A DNA stretch of 64,000 bases from Joyebacterum sp964521425 (lineage in GTDB: Bacteria; Joyebacterota; Joyebacteria; Joyebacterales; Joyebacteraceae): positions 62,001 through 126,000 of the forward strand of contig CAZFRO010000005.1 in NCBI GenBank assembly GCA_964521425.1, given 5' to 3'. Positions 33,726 to 41,999 of the stretch are shown one piece after another (position 1 is the stretch's first letter; each line of letters begins with the position of its first letter). Below the pieces are notes generated by a model that was given only the letters and a program-made list of their open reading frames with translations, had not been told where the DNA came from and ran no database searches. A program made the position numbers and the translations under genes.

Positions 33726-35063
33726 CTACCCGCACGTGACGGTCACACCATCGAATGACATGTACGGAACAACGATGCTGAAGAGGCGCTCCGTCTCGCG
33801 CGAGACAGCTGTGATGTCCGGGAGAAGCTCGAATATGTCGCCCGCGATCATGGTCCCGGAGAGCGGCTCCGCCAGCTTGCCCCCTCGAATCATGTGGCCT
33901 CCCTTGACGACTCCCGAGAAGTCCCCGCTTACGGGATCGACGTTCCCGGAGTACCTCGTCACCAGAACTCCCCTATCGGTCCCCACTATCATGTCGTCGA
34001 GCGTGGTCTCTCCAGCCTTGACGACGACGTTGGTCGTCGAAACAGACGGAACCGATGAGGCCCCTCCGCCGGCGTGACCGTTGCTCGCTCTGCCGTCCTT
34101 GCGTCCCGTGTAGGAATCGAATATGTAGTTCCGGAGCACTCCGTTTTCGACCAGCGGCAGGGTCGTGGGAGCGATGCCCTCGCGGTCGAACGATGTGGTC
34201 GCGAATCCGGCCGGAAGGGCCGCATCGTCCGTGACCGTCAGGATGTTCCCCGCGACGCTCTTCCCCAGGAGATCACAGAATCTGCTCGTCCCCTTCTGCA
34301 CAGCGGACGCGTTTACGGAGTGTTCGATCGGATAGACGACGATGTCAGCCGCGGCCTTGGGCGCAAGTATGACGGTTCCGTTGAAGCTCTCACCCTTGAC
34401 CGCGCCCAATGAGTCCACCACCTTGGCCGCAAACACTCTCGCTACTTGAGCCGGGTCGATTCCGGAAGCCGAGCGGGCGCTGTCAAACTGATAGTCGAAC
34501 GACGAGATCTCCTCGCCATCCCTCGCCATGCCCATGATGTAGCAGTAGATGCTGCTCTCAGTCTCTATGGCCCGCACGCCCTTTGAACTCACGATCGCCT
34601 TCGTCCCGAACTCCGCGGCCACTCCGCCGCCATCGATCGTCACTCGCTCATCGTACTGCCTTGAAGTATGGAGCATCGCCAGGGCGTCCTCTACGGCGTG
34701 CTCCACGCCGTAGGACTCCATTGCCGAGTCGAAGATCCCATCTATCTTCGAGATCGGTGTCGGATCCGGAAGCCCGTTGTGGCTGTCGGGAGGAGCCGCG
34801 GCCGCTATGCCCAGCGCGCGCTCCACGGACGTGCGTGCGTCCTCCTCCGTGAGGCCGTTGACATAGGCGAACCCGAGACTGCCACCCCGGAAGACCCTTA
34901 TGCCCAACCCGTCCGCTCCCATGCTCTTCGCGATCTGGATGTCGTTCTTCTGCAGTTCGGCATCGACCCGTCTGCCGGTCACGGCATATGCCTCGGCCTC
35001 ATCCGCACCGGCGCTCCTGGCCATCTCTACCGCCGCATCGCAGATCTTCAGAAGATCGTCCAT
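33726..35063 (-). CDS. pmbA: TldE/PmbA metalloprotease subunit
   Basis: TldD/PmbA family, 445 residues, the partner that forms the TldD/TldE heterodimer; the complex degrades or matures peptides in the cytosol (microcin B17 and CcdA are known substrates elsewhere). Recognisable are ADEAEAYAVTGRRVDAELQ at the N-terminus, GADGLGIRVFRGGSLGFAYVNG and the C-terminal GMIAGDIFELLPDI. As usual for the E subunit it lacks the HExxxH motif found in TldD. ATG 35061-35063 has GGGGAG six bases upstream. It lies 82 bases after tldD. Confidence 0.93.
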   Translation of the reverse strand: MDDLLKICDAAVEMARSAGADEAEAYAVTGRRVDAELQKNDIQIAKSMGADGLGIRVFRGGSLGFAYVNGLTEEDARTSVERALGIAAAAPPDSHNGLPDPTPISKIDGIFDSAMESYGVEHAVEDALAMLHTSRQYDERVTIDGGGVAAEFGTKAIVSSKGVRAIETESSIYCYIMGMARDGEEISSFDYQFDSARSASGIDPAQVARVFAAKVVDSLGAVKGESFNGTVILAPKAAADIVVYPIEHSVNASAVQKGTSRFCDLLGKSVAGNILTVTDDAALPAGFATTSFDREGIAPTTLPLVENGVLRNYIFDSYTGRKDGRASNGHAGGGASSVPSVSTTNVVVKAGETTLDDMIVGTDRGVLVTRYSGNVDPVSGDFSGVVKGGHMIRGGKLAEPLSGTMIAGDIFELLPDITAVSRETERLFSIVVPYMSFDGVTVTCG

Positions 35064-35145
35064 CCGTTTCTCCCCTCGTAGTTCGTGGTCTTGCCCGCCA
35101 GACTCGTCTTCAGTCACTACCAGCGTGTGCAGAGCGCCGAGTGAT

Positions 35146-36534
35146 CTAGCGCCCGCCGACGACGACCTTGCACCGCACATGGGGCCCGCCCCCATCCACC
35201 TTCGCAGGCTGTCCCTTGCCGCAGTGCCCGGTTCCTATCGCCCACTCGAAGTCGGAGCTCACGCTGTCCACGCTCTTCAGCACATCAAACGCATCGCCGG
35301 AGATCGAGGCGCCGCGCAGGAGCTTCCCAACCTTGCCGTCCCTGATCTCGTAGGCCTCCTGCACGCCGAACATGAACTCGGCGTTCGAGTCGGCCTGACC
35401 GCTTCCCGCACCCCGCATCAGAAGCCCATCCGCCACTCCCCCAACCATCTCGTCAAACGAATCCTCCCCGGGCTCGAGGTAGGTGTTCCGCATTCTAATG
35501 AGCGGCTCGTCCCGGTAGAGCCAGGCTCTCGCATTCCCGGTCGGCGCCACGCCAAATCTCGCCGCCGACTCGCGGTCGTGCAGGTACGACGTCAGGACGC
35601 CACCGTCAATGATGACGGTCTTCTGTGCGGGCACTCCCTCGTCGTCGACCAGGACCACTCCGCCCGCGCACTCCGCCCCCAAGTAGACGGGTCCGCTGTC
35701 GATCAGCGTCACGAGTTCGCTGGCAACCTGTTTCCCCAGCTTTCCCGCCGCGGCGGAGCCCGAGAGAACGAAGTCGGCCTCCACGGTGTGGCCTATCGCC
35801 TCATGGGCAAGCAGGCCGACAAGATCGGGCGCCATAACGACTGTGGTCATGCCTCCCGGAGCGTACGGCGCTGAGAGAAGGTCTACCGCCACCCTTCCGA
35901 CGTGCTCCGAGAGCGACTCCGGCGACCATCGCGTGAAGAGATCCGACCATCCTCCGGTGACTCCGTCACCGTGATAGCTGAAGGTCATCTCGTCGCCCTC
36001 TGCGGCGACGGCGCTCGCGACGAACTCCAGTTTCGTGTCCTCTATGTGAGCGTCGGCCCCATCGGTCGAGACGATCCACTTCTCATCCACAAGTTCGGTG
36101 TACCTGCACATGGCAGAGCGGATCCTGGAGGACGACTCACGCGTGCGCTTCTCTGTCTCCACGACGAGGGACGTCTTCTCCTCGGTCGAGTGCGAGGCGA
36201 CATCCTCTGCGTCACCGCTTCTGAAGTCACCCACTGCAAGCTCACAGTCTGCCAGCCGTTCGATCTTCTCGCTCCTGCCTCCGGACGACTGCTCCGCGGC
36301 TACCGTAGCGTCCCGGACCGCCGTCTTCAAGCTCGACGCGTCCATGTTCGACGTACTGGAGAACCCCCAAGTTCCATTCACGAGGACTCTGACGCCGACC
36401 CCACAGGTCTTCCTGTAGGCGGCCGCCTCAAGATCCCCCTTGCGGACGACGATCTGAAGCGAGCGGCGGTCGTGCATCCGGAGTTCAGTCCAGTGCTTCG
36501 CATCCGCCACGACCATTTTCAGTACATCCCGCAT
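35146..36534 (-). CDS. tldD: TldD metalloprotease subunit
   Basis: Zinc protease subunit of the TldD/TldE pair, 462 residues. The motif LLAHEAIGHTVEADF holds the HExxxH zinc ligands (near residue 240). The C-terminal part with MRGAGSGQADSNAEFMFGVQEAYEIRDGKVG closes the active-site tunnel. ATG 36532-36534 is used, with GGGGGAG six bases upstream; a GTG five codons earlier overlaps that site. It follows the amylase gene by 24 bases, so amylase, tldD and pmbA may be one transcript, an odd grouping of an exported amylase with a cytosolic protease. Confidence 0.94.
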   Translation of the reverse strand: MRDVLKMVVADAKHWTELRMHDRRSLQIVVRKGDLEAAAYRKTCGVGVRVLVNGTWGFSSTSNMDASSLKTAVRDATVAAEQSSGGRSEKIERLADCELAVGDFRSGDAEDVASHSTEEKTSLVVETEKRTRESSSRIRSAMCRYTELVDEKWIVSTDGADAHIEDTKLEFVASAVAAEGDEMTFSYHGDGVTGGWSDLFTRWSPESLSEHVGRVAVDLLSAPYAPGGMTTVVMAPDLVGLLAHEAIGHTVEADFVLSGSAAAGKLGKQVASELVTLIDSGPVYLGAECAGGVVLVDDEGVPAQKTVIIDGGVLTSYLHDRESAARFGVAPTGNARAWLYRDEPLIRMRNTYLEPGEDSFDEMVGGVADGLLMRGAGSGQADSNAEFMFGVQEAYEIRDGKVGKLLRGASISGDAFDVLKSVDSVSSDFEWAIGTGHCGKGQPAKVDGGGPHVRCKVVVGGR

Positions 36535-36558
36535 CTTCCACTCCCCCACTTGCGACGG

Positions 36559-38934
36559 TCATCGGCTCTGAGGTACGAGAATGGCTCCCCCGAACGGACC
36601 GAGACGAACAGTGACAACGACCCCATCTCCAGCCTTCTCGATCGTGTACTGCTCACCGTCCAGAAGGCTGTGCATCGAACCCGACGAATCCCCGCCTGCC
36701 AGAAGACCGGCGGCGCTCGCGGCCCCCATGGGAATATGTACGGTCACCTCACGACCCCGCGCGTTGATGGCGACCACGGCCACATCCTGATCGCTCTTCC
36801 TCAGGAACGCGTAGACACCGTCGTCGGCAAGAAGCGTCTCGAACGACCCGCGTCTGAGACACGCGTGTTCCTGTCTGATTGCCAGGAACTCCCGGAAGTC
36901 ATCGTGGAGTGCGACGCGCGGTGGATCCTCAGCCCACTCCCAGTTGAACGTCCTGCGGCAGTCCGGATCGCCGCCTCCATCCATCATCACCTCATCCCCG
37001 TAGTAGATGTGAGGGGCGCCGACGTACGTCGCGGCGAATAGAAACGCCAGACGGACCTTCCTCGCGTCTCCGCCGCAGACTCGCAGGAATCGCTCTGTGT
37101 CGTGGCTGCCGACCAGGTTCATCATGGCCTGGGCTCCCTCGTCCGTGTAGGTGAGCCTTCCCAGAGCGAGCGCCCGGCCGAAATCCGGCGCCTTCATGCT
37201 CCCCTCGGCGATGAACTTCGTCACCGGGTCACGAAAGGACTTGTAGTTCATGACGGCGTCGAAATAGCGCCCGTTCACGTGGTCGGGAGAGGCGCCCCAG
37301 AGTTCTCCGACGATGTAGGCGTCAGGCTTGACGCCCTTCACGCGCTCGCGGAAGAGCTCCCAGAACCAGAACGGCACCTCGCCCGCGACATCGAGGCGAT
37401 AGCCATCGACGCCGGCATCGACAAGCCAGTACTCGGCCATGTCGAGGAGGTGGTCGACGAGCGGCCAGTTCGGTTCCGCCTCGGCAATGTCCGTGATCGA
37501 ATTCTCCTCCGGGTTCGGGTGAGAGAGGTCGAAATTCAGATTGGGCATCTGGCCGAATCCCCACCAGCAGTCGTAGTCGTCGCCTCCACCACTCAGCTGT
37601 CCGTTCGGAAGCGGCCAGCGGTGCCACTCGTACCAGTCCCAGTGCTCCGACTCGGCGCCTTTCTCCCGGGTGTCCGAGAAGGCCCAGTGCGTCTCGCCCG
37701 TGTGGTTAATGGCGAGGTCGAGCACGACCCGCATACCCCGCTCGTGGCAGTCGGCCACGAAGGCCGTGAACTCCTCGTTCGTTCCCATGTGCGGGTCGAT
37801 GATGCGATAGTCCACGGCATCGTACTTGTGGCTGCTCTTCGACTCGAAGATCGGGTTCAGGTAGATGATGGTTATCCCCAGGTCCTCAAGGTAGTCGAGT
37901 CCGTGCCTAAGCCCAGCGACGTCCCCGCCATAGAACGAGTACCAATCCGGCTTCCCGTCCGTGCGGTACGGACTCACGGAGAGCCCGGACACGTCGTGCC
38001 AATCGTCAACAAGGTGGAAGTACTCCCCGTCAGTCTTCCCTGAAGGCGGGAGGTCTGCTCTGCCCTCGTAGTACCACTCAGAGAAGTCCGGATCGTTATC
38101 CGGATTCCCATTGGCAAAGCGCTCGGGGAAGATCTGGTAGAAGACACCATCCTTGATCCAATCAGGTGTCTCAAAGACGACGTTCTCATCTGCCCTGAAA
38201 CGGTAGATCCCCACGCTGTCCTCTGACCCTGCCTCGGCGATCCCGTCCGGTCCAAGCCAGATCACGGTCTCGCCGTCGACAAGCGCGAACCGATACTCAA
38301 AGCCCTCATCGAGTTCAAGTCGGCGCGCGTAGTAGTCGTATTGCCCATCGCTACCGGTAAGCTCCATCCGAAACCCGGAGGAAGCTTCGGAGACGAGCCA
38401 GATTGAGATGCGCTCTATGTCCCCCGCCCAGGTCTTCAGTCGCAGGGTGACGGTCCCGTCGGCGTTGAGAGCACGGCTCCATGCTCCCGTGCCGTGTTCG
38501 AGACCTTCGGTCAGTACCTGACCGTCTCCGCGAATGAGGATTATCGACTCGAACGTGTCGTCGACGACGATGACCGAGTTCTCTCCCCCGAACCCGTCCG
38601 GGTGAAAGCTCTTGGCGGTCATGTCGGTTATCCACGCGCCATCCGCGACGAACTTGTACTGGTATTCCCCATCGGGAAGTGGAAGCACGGCCTGAAATCG
38701 GCCGGACACTGCCTGCATCGAGGTGGCGTCGGTACTCCAGTCATTGAATGTCCCGGCAAGGAAGACCTGTCGATAGGACTCCTCTGTCTCGAAGTCGAAC
38801 CGGACCTTCTTGAGAATGCCGGCTTGGTCCGTGTTGTCAGAGACATCCGCCGAACTCGCGGCTGCGAAGAGGGTAAGCGCCGCCAATGCGACGACGAAGG
38901 CGGCAGCACCCCTCACTGCACGTGACGATGGCAT
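36559..38934 (-). CDS. Secreted GH13 alpha-amylase (neopullulanase/maltogenic-type) with N-terminal CBM48
   Basis: 791 residues. A signal peptide (about 1-29) sends it out of the cytoplasm. A CBM48 glycogen-binding-type module follows at 45-106 (VFLAGTFNDWS, YQYKFVADGAW), then an N-terminal GH13 beta domain (about 128-255). The catalytic barrel (about 260-690) starts DGVFYQIFPERFANG. The conserved regions are intact: LAINHTG (about 408-413), nucleophile D515 in GYRLDVAGE, acid/base E544 in IVGELWG, and transition-state D612 in VGSHDTERF. A C-terminal beta domain ends the protein. It should cleave alpha-1,4 (perhaps also alpha-1,6) glucans. AAAGGAGG is well placed before the ATG; a promoter lies at 38997-39026. 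It has none of the three C-terminal tags seen elsewhere. Confidence 0.93.
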   Translation of the reverse strand: MPSSRAVRGAAAFVVALAALTLFAAASSADVSDNTDQAGILKKVRFDFETEESYRQVFLAGTFNDWSTDATSMQAVSGRFQAVLPLPDGEYQYKFVADGAWITDMTAKSFHPDGFGGENSVIVVDDTFESIILIRGDGQVLTEGLEHGTGAWSRALNADGTVTLRLKTWAGDIERISIWLVSEASSGFRMELTGSDGQYDYYARRLELDEGFEYRFALVDGETVIWLGPDGIAEAGSEDSVGIYRFRADENVVFETPDWIKDGVFYQIFPERFANGNPDNDPDFSEWYYEGRADLPPSGKTDGEYFHLVDDWHDVSGLSVSPYRTDGKPDWYSFYGGDVAGLRHGLDYLEDLGITIIYLNPIFESKSSHKYDAVDYRIIDPHMGTNEEFTAFVADCHERGMRVVLDLAINHTGETHWAFSDTREKGAESEHWDWYEWHRWPLPNGQLSGGGDDYDCWWGFGQMPNLNFDLSHPNPEENSITDIAEAEPNWPLVDHLLDMAEYWLVDAGVDGYRLDVAGEVPFWFWELFRERVKGVKPDAYIVGELWGASPDHVNGRYFDAVMNYKSFRDPVTKFIAEGSMKAPDFGRALALGRLTYTDEGAQAMMNLVGSHDTERFLRVCGGDARKVRLAFLFAATYVGAPHIYYGDEVMMDGGGDPDCRRTFNWEWAEDPPRVALHDDFREFLAIRQEHACLRRGSFETLLADDGVYAFLRKSDQDVAVVAINARGREVTVHIPMGAASAAGLLAGGDSSGSMHSLLDGEQYTIEKAGDGVVVTVRLGPFGGAILVPQSR

Positions 38935-38996
38935 GATGGCCTCCTTTGGGCCGTACACGAGATCAGATTGTGTGCCTGGATGATCATCTTCCCCTG

Positions 38997-39026
38997 ATTC
39001 TACCGAACGGCGCGATGAGACCACAA
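38997..39026 (-). promoter_or_regulatory. Promoter of the amylase-tldD-pmbA unit
   Basis: Minus strand TTGTGG (39026-39021), 18 bases, TAGAAT (39002-38997), about 70 bases before the amylase ATG. Only the -10 is near consensus. Confidence 0.45.
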
Positions 39027-39035
39027 CGCCAAAGA

Positions 39036-39073
39036 GATGCGCCCCCGGGTCTCATCGACCAGAGGGCGCACAT
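39036..39073 (-). terminator. Terminator after rubredoxin
   Basis: TGCGCCC and GGGCGCA (seven bases) pair around a long loop, followed on the minus strand by TCTCTTTGG, about 25 bases past the rubredoxin stop. Confidence 0.45.
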
Positions 39074-39095
39074 CCAGAGGGCACTCTCGAGGCTG

Positions 39096-39251
39096 CTACT
39101 CCTCTTCGAACTGATCCATGCCCGCACCACAGACCGGACAGACCCAGTCGTCGGGGAGCGCATTGAATGCCGTTCCAACCATGACACCGTTATCCGGATC
39201 ACCCTGGTCCGGATCGTATATGTACCCACAGATGAGGCACTTGTGCTTCAT
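39096..39251 (-). CDS. Rubredoxin
   Basis: 51-residue one-iron electron carrier, cytosolic. The two Cys pairs are C5-x2-C8 (KCLICGY) and C38-x2-C41 (VCPVCGA), with the typical YIYDPDQGDPDNG and LPDDWVCP around them. ATG 39249-39251 has GGGGGG five bases upstream. It is the last of three genes with two ferritin-like proteins, a set that commonly moves electrons to di-iron peroxidases under oxygen stress. Confidence 0.96.
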   Translation of the reverse strand: MKHKCLICGYIYDPDQGDPDNGVMVGTAFNALPDDWVCPVCGAGMDQFEEE

Positions 39252-39270
39252 GGGATCCCCCCAGTTACGG

Positions 39271-39786
39271 TTACTTGCTCTTGGCCTTCTTCTTGTCCTT
39301 GAGAACCCTGTCCAGACGCTTCGTGATCTGGACGACGTGGCTCTTCTCCTCATCGATCAGACGCGTGAGAGCCTTCTTCGCAGCGGTCTTCGTGTTCGCC
39401 TGAAACGCCTCCGTGTAGTACAGGACGGCATCTTTCTCGACTGCCAGAGCGAGTTCCAGTGCTGTCTGGGCGTTGTACTTCCGTCGAGCGACCTTCGCCA
39501 TCTGGGCGATACCCCTGAAGATCCCGCCATCCACGAGTGAGCTGATGTAGGCCGACGTCTCCTTGTCCTGCTCCGCCGTCTGCTTGCCCATCCCCCCGGA
39601 TGTCTTGAGTTCGAGGGTCTCGAAGAAGGCCAGATGCTGCTTCTCATCTCGCGCGAGCTTCTTGAAGATTCGCTTCGTGGCCGCGTCATCTGCTTTCTCA
39701 GCCATCATCGTGTAGAAATCCAGACCCGCCTCTTCGATGGCAATACCGACGCGATAGATTTCGTCCTCACTCAAATACTCGATCAT
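39271..39786 (-). CDS. Rubrerythrin/ferritin-like di-iron protein
   Basis: 171 residues of four-helix-bundle ferritin-like fold. Iron ligands are readable as E18/E19 (GIAIEEAGLDFY), E-K-Q-H (DEKQHLAFFE), E near 118 (AVEKDAVLYYTEAF) and EEKSH near 147. It lacks the C-terminal rubredoxin domain of classical rubrerythrin, but a separate rubredoxin gene follows 19 bases later and may supply it. The C-terminus is a lysine-rich tail. GGAGG lies six bases before the ATG. The expected role is peroxide reduction or iron handling. Confidence 0.88.
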   Translation of the reverse strand: MIEYLSEDEIYRVGIAIEEAGLDFYTMMAEKADDAATKRIFKKLARDEKQHLAFFETLELKTSGGMGKQTAEQDKETSAYISSLVDGGIFRGIAQMAKVARRKYNAQTALELALAVEKDAVLYYTEAFQANTKTAAKKALTRLIDEEKSHVVQITKRLDRVLKDKKKAKSK

Positions 39787-39806
39787 CAGGAACCTCCAAG
39801 TGCAGC

Positions 39807-40259
39807 CTAGTTCTCCGTCAGAATATGCTCGTCGTACTCCTTCTCAAGAGCAAGCTTGTGCTTGGCCTCTTCCTGAGCCAGGAACTCGAACAGCTGTCTG
39901 ATCTCAGGCTCGTCACTTATAGATGCAAGTCGGGTGTAGAGGTTGTGCGCGACTTCCTCACGCTTCATCGCGATCGTGAGCAGGTCCTGGTAGCTCATGT
40001 CGGCCGTGATCTGGACATCGTCGGTGTAGTCGGAGATCTTGAGGTCCGGGATCTCCTTCAGGCTCGTCTCAGGAAGGCTCTCAGAATCGATGCCCATGAG
40101 CTTCTGTTTGTGTCCTTCTTCCTGCCTGGCGAGACCAAGAAGCATGCCTCGCACGTTCGCGTGCTTGACCATGCCCGCCGCCGCAGTGTACGCGTCGACC
40201 GCTTCCTGCTCCTTCAGAATGGCAAACGCCACGATCTCCCCAAAGATCTCCTTCTCCAT
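39807..40259 (-). CDS. Ferritin-like di-iron protein
   Basis: 150 residues, ferritin-like fold (rubrerythrin/YciE-like). Ligands appear in ILKEQEAVDAYTAA, RQEEGHKQKL, MKREEVAHNLYTRL and AQEEAKHKLALEKEYDEH. ATG 40257-40259 with AGGAG six bases upstream is preferred over upstream codons that lack homology. First gene of the ferritin-like, ferritin-like, rubredoxin unit (20 bases to the next gene). It is related to, but clearly different from, the second protein. Confidence 0.88.
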   Translation of the reverse strand: MEKEIFGEIVAFAILKEQEAVDAYTAAAGMVKHANVRGMLLGLARQEEGHKQKLMGIDSESLPETSLKEIPDLKISDYTDDVQITADMSYQDLLTIAMKREEVAHNLYTRLASISDEPEIRQLFEFLAQEEAKHKLALEKEYDEHILTEN

Positions 40260-40383
40260 CGGTCTCTCCTCGTGCATGCGGCAACGCCATCGAACAACCA
40301 CGCCAAGGATAGCCAAGCCCGCCTTGGCGCGCAATCGGAATCCAGGCCCTACCCCAGGATCAAGACCTGGCCAAACAGAGCGA

Positions 40384-40405
40384 CGCGGATCCCAAGGGAT
40401 CCGCG
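40384..40405. repeat. Perfect palindrome
   Basis: CGCGGATCCC-AA-GGGATCCGCG, ten-base arms. It is a possible terminator for an unseen transcript or a protein-binding site upstream of the ferritin-like gene. Confidence 0.6.
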
Positions 40406-40548
40406 CCACAAACAGCTTCGTACTCACTCAGTTGAATTTGCCTCCGGAGGTACGGTCGCCAAGGTAAGGCTGGGCTGCGGCTGACGCATTCCTGGCACCT
40501 AGAATTTTGCCCATCTTCCTATCGACGTACCTCCAGAGAAAACGAAAA

Positions 40549-40575
40549 CGGCCGTTGGACTAAGTCCCCCGGCCG
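40549..40575. terminator. Hairpin in the 40.5 kb gap
   Basis: CGGCCG/CGGCCG outer stem and GGAC-TAA-GTCC inner stem, flanked by A-rich sequence (GAAAA) on the left and CATTA on the right, so it could end minus-strand transcripts. Confidence 0.4.
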
Positions 40576-40867
40576 CATTAGAGCAATAGGAATGCCTCAA
40601 CAGAGACAATACCGACAACAGATCTCGCGATAGACTCCATGTACGCGGTGCCTCTTCCGATCCCCCGAATGACTCAAGGGGATGCCGGTGCGAGTCCCAA
40701 CTTCGAAAACCAGACTAAGTACAACGCTTATTGTGCAGGACCATCCACGCATGGTCAAGGTCTTTCCTTGCGGACGAGCACAGGACCGACCGCAATGGCC
40801 AGCGAACCGGTCCTGGCCCATGGTCCCGGAAACGCCCACTGGCTAGGCATTCCGATCCCCCACCGTT

Positions 40868-40883
40868 CGGCACACTACTTGCT
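40868..40883 (+). promoter_or_regulatory. Candidate sigma-54 promoter of the response regulator
   Basis: CGGCACACTACTTGCT: GG at 40869-40870, ten bases, GC at 40881-40882, matching TGGCAC-N5-TTGCT except the first base. The start would be about 65 bases before the ATG at 40959. Confidence 0.45.
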
Positions 40884-40958
40884 TCTTTGTAACAACAGGA
40901 TTGACCTGTTCCCTCGGGAACGCTGAGACACAGACTTCCTCCATGGGGGCCCTGAGAA

Positions 40959-41669
40959 ATGGGTGTTCCGAGAAGAATCCTGATCGCGGAGAAGGACGCC
41001 AGAACACGTGGACAGATCTCGCACGTACTATCCGCGGCGGGGTATGCAATCTGCGAGGCAGAGACCGGACGCGAGGCGCTGAGATCCGTTCAGCTGCTCA
41101 CTCCTGATCTGGCACTCGTCGGACTGGTTCTCACGGATATCGGCGGCAAGGACCTTGCGAGGATCCTGGCGTCGAACGGAGATTCCACGCCTGTGCCGAC
41201 TCTGGTGCTCGCCGGGCCGGGGACGCATCACGATGACGTGCTCGTCGCCGGTGGCGCTCCGGAGAAGCCGGTCGAACGATGGGCAAGTCCCGACGAGGTC
41301 GTTACGCTCGTCAACCGGTTCTTCGAGACGTCGGAGGAGGACGATCCCGATATGTTCTCGAGAACCCTCCGCTTCGACTGCATCACCATCGATCCTTCCA
41401 CGACGGTGGTGACGGTGAACGGCGAGACGATTGAGCTGACCGACAAGGAGTTCAGATTCCTGCACGTGATCGCGGTCAACGGCGAGCGAACCTGCACACG
41501 CGAGGAACTCAAGCGCCTCGTATGGGGACAGGATCTGGAGGTCATCGGACGGACAGTCGACGTGCTGGTGAGCAGACTCCGATCGAAGCTCGTCGCGGCC
41601 TCAGGAAGTGAACTCATCTCCACGGTCCGAGGTGTGGGCTACCGCTTCACCGGGGAGCGTCTGACCTAG
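40959..41669 (+). CDS. OmpR-family response regulator with degenerate receiver
   Basis: 236 residues. The receiver (about 6-120) keeps the fold and the conserved Lys-Pro (PEKPVE), but the phospho-acceptor Asp position is Gly (PDLALVGLVLTD, G55) and the second acidic residue is Lys (AEKD). It therefore should not be phosphorylated in the usual way. The C-terminal winged helix (about 135-233: LTDKEFRFLHVIAVNGE, LVWGQDLEVIGRTVDVLVSRLRSKL, ISTVRGVGYRF) is complete. No histidine kinase is adjacent. The ribosome-binding site is poor. The gene is convergent with the M3 peptidase, the 31-bp repeat array lying between them. Confidence 0.9.
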   Translation: MGVPRRILIAEKDARTRGQISHVLSAAGYAICEAETGREALRSVQLLTPDLALVGLVLTDIGGKDLARILASNGDSTPVPTLVLAGPGTHHDDVLVAGGAPEKPVERWASPDEVVTLVNRFFETSEEDDPDMFSRTLRFDCITIDPSTTVVTVNGETIELTDKEFRFLHVIAVNGERTCTREELKRLVWGQDLEVIGRTVDVLVSRLRSKLVAASGSELISTVRGVGYRFTGERLT

Positions 41670-41697
41670 GAATGCGGGAGGCGCGCCTAATCATCGC

Positions 41698-41999
41698 CAT
41701 AGAGCGCGTGGGCGCGCTCAGTCTTCTCCATAGAGCGCGTGGGCGCGCTCTATCTTCTCCATAGAGCGCGTGGGCGCGCTCAGTCTTCTCCATAGAGCGC
41801 GTGGGCGCGCTCAGTCTTCTCCATAGAGCGCGTGGGCGNNNNNNNNNNNNNNNNNNNNNNNNNNNNNNNNNNNNNNNNNNNNNNNNNNNNNNNNNNNNNN
41901 NNNNNNNNNNNNNNNNNNNNNNNNNNNNNNNNNNNNNNTCTTCTCCATAGAGCGCGTGGGCGCGCTCAGTCTTCTCCATAGAGCGCGTGGGCGCGCTCA
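41698..41999. repeat. 31-bp tandem repeat array with 100-N gap, derived from the 3' end of the peptidase gene
   Basis: Unit period 31 (starts at 41698, 41729, 41760, 41791). On the minus strand each unit reads GAGCGCG-CCCA-CGCGCTC followed by TATGGAGAAGA plus two or three bases, a 7-base-stem hairpin per unit. The first copy is the last part of the M3 peptidase coding sequence (ERAHALYGED and stop). One unit differs (CTCTATCTTC in place of CTCAGTCTTC). The gap at 41839-41938 hides the real copy number. There are no spacers, so this is not a CRISPR. Confidence 0.92.

Larger units (their letters stand above)
40260..40958. other. 699-base non-coding region with palindromes
   Basis: No coding gene is supported on either strand. 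It holds a perfect 10-base-arm palindrome (40384-40405), a two-part hairpin (40549-40575), a sigma-54-like site (40868-40883) and short repeated GGTCC/GGACC pairs between about 40740 and 40840 that could fold. I recognise no riboswitch class or known small RNA. Confidence 0.6.

Noticed and set aside
41698..41999. Possible CRISPR array
   Set aside because: Units are 31 bp in direct tandem without spacers and derive from a coding sequence; no cas genes nearby.
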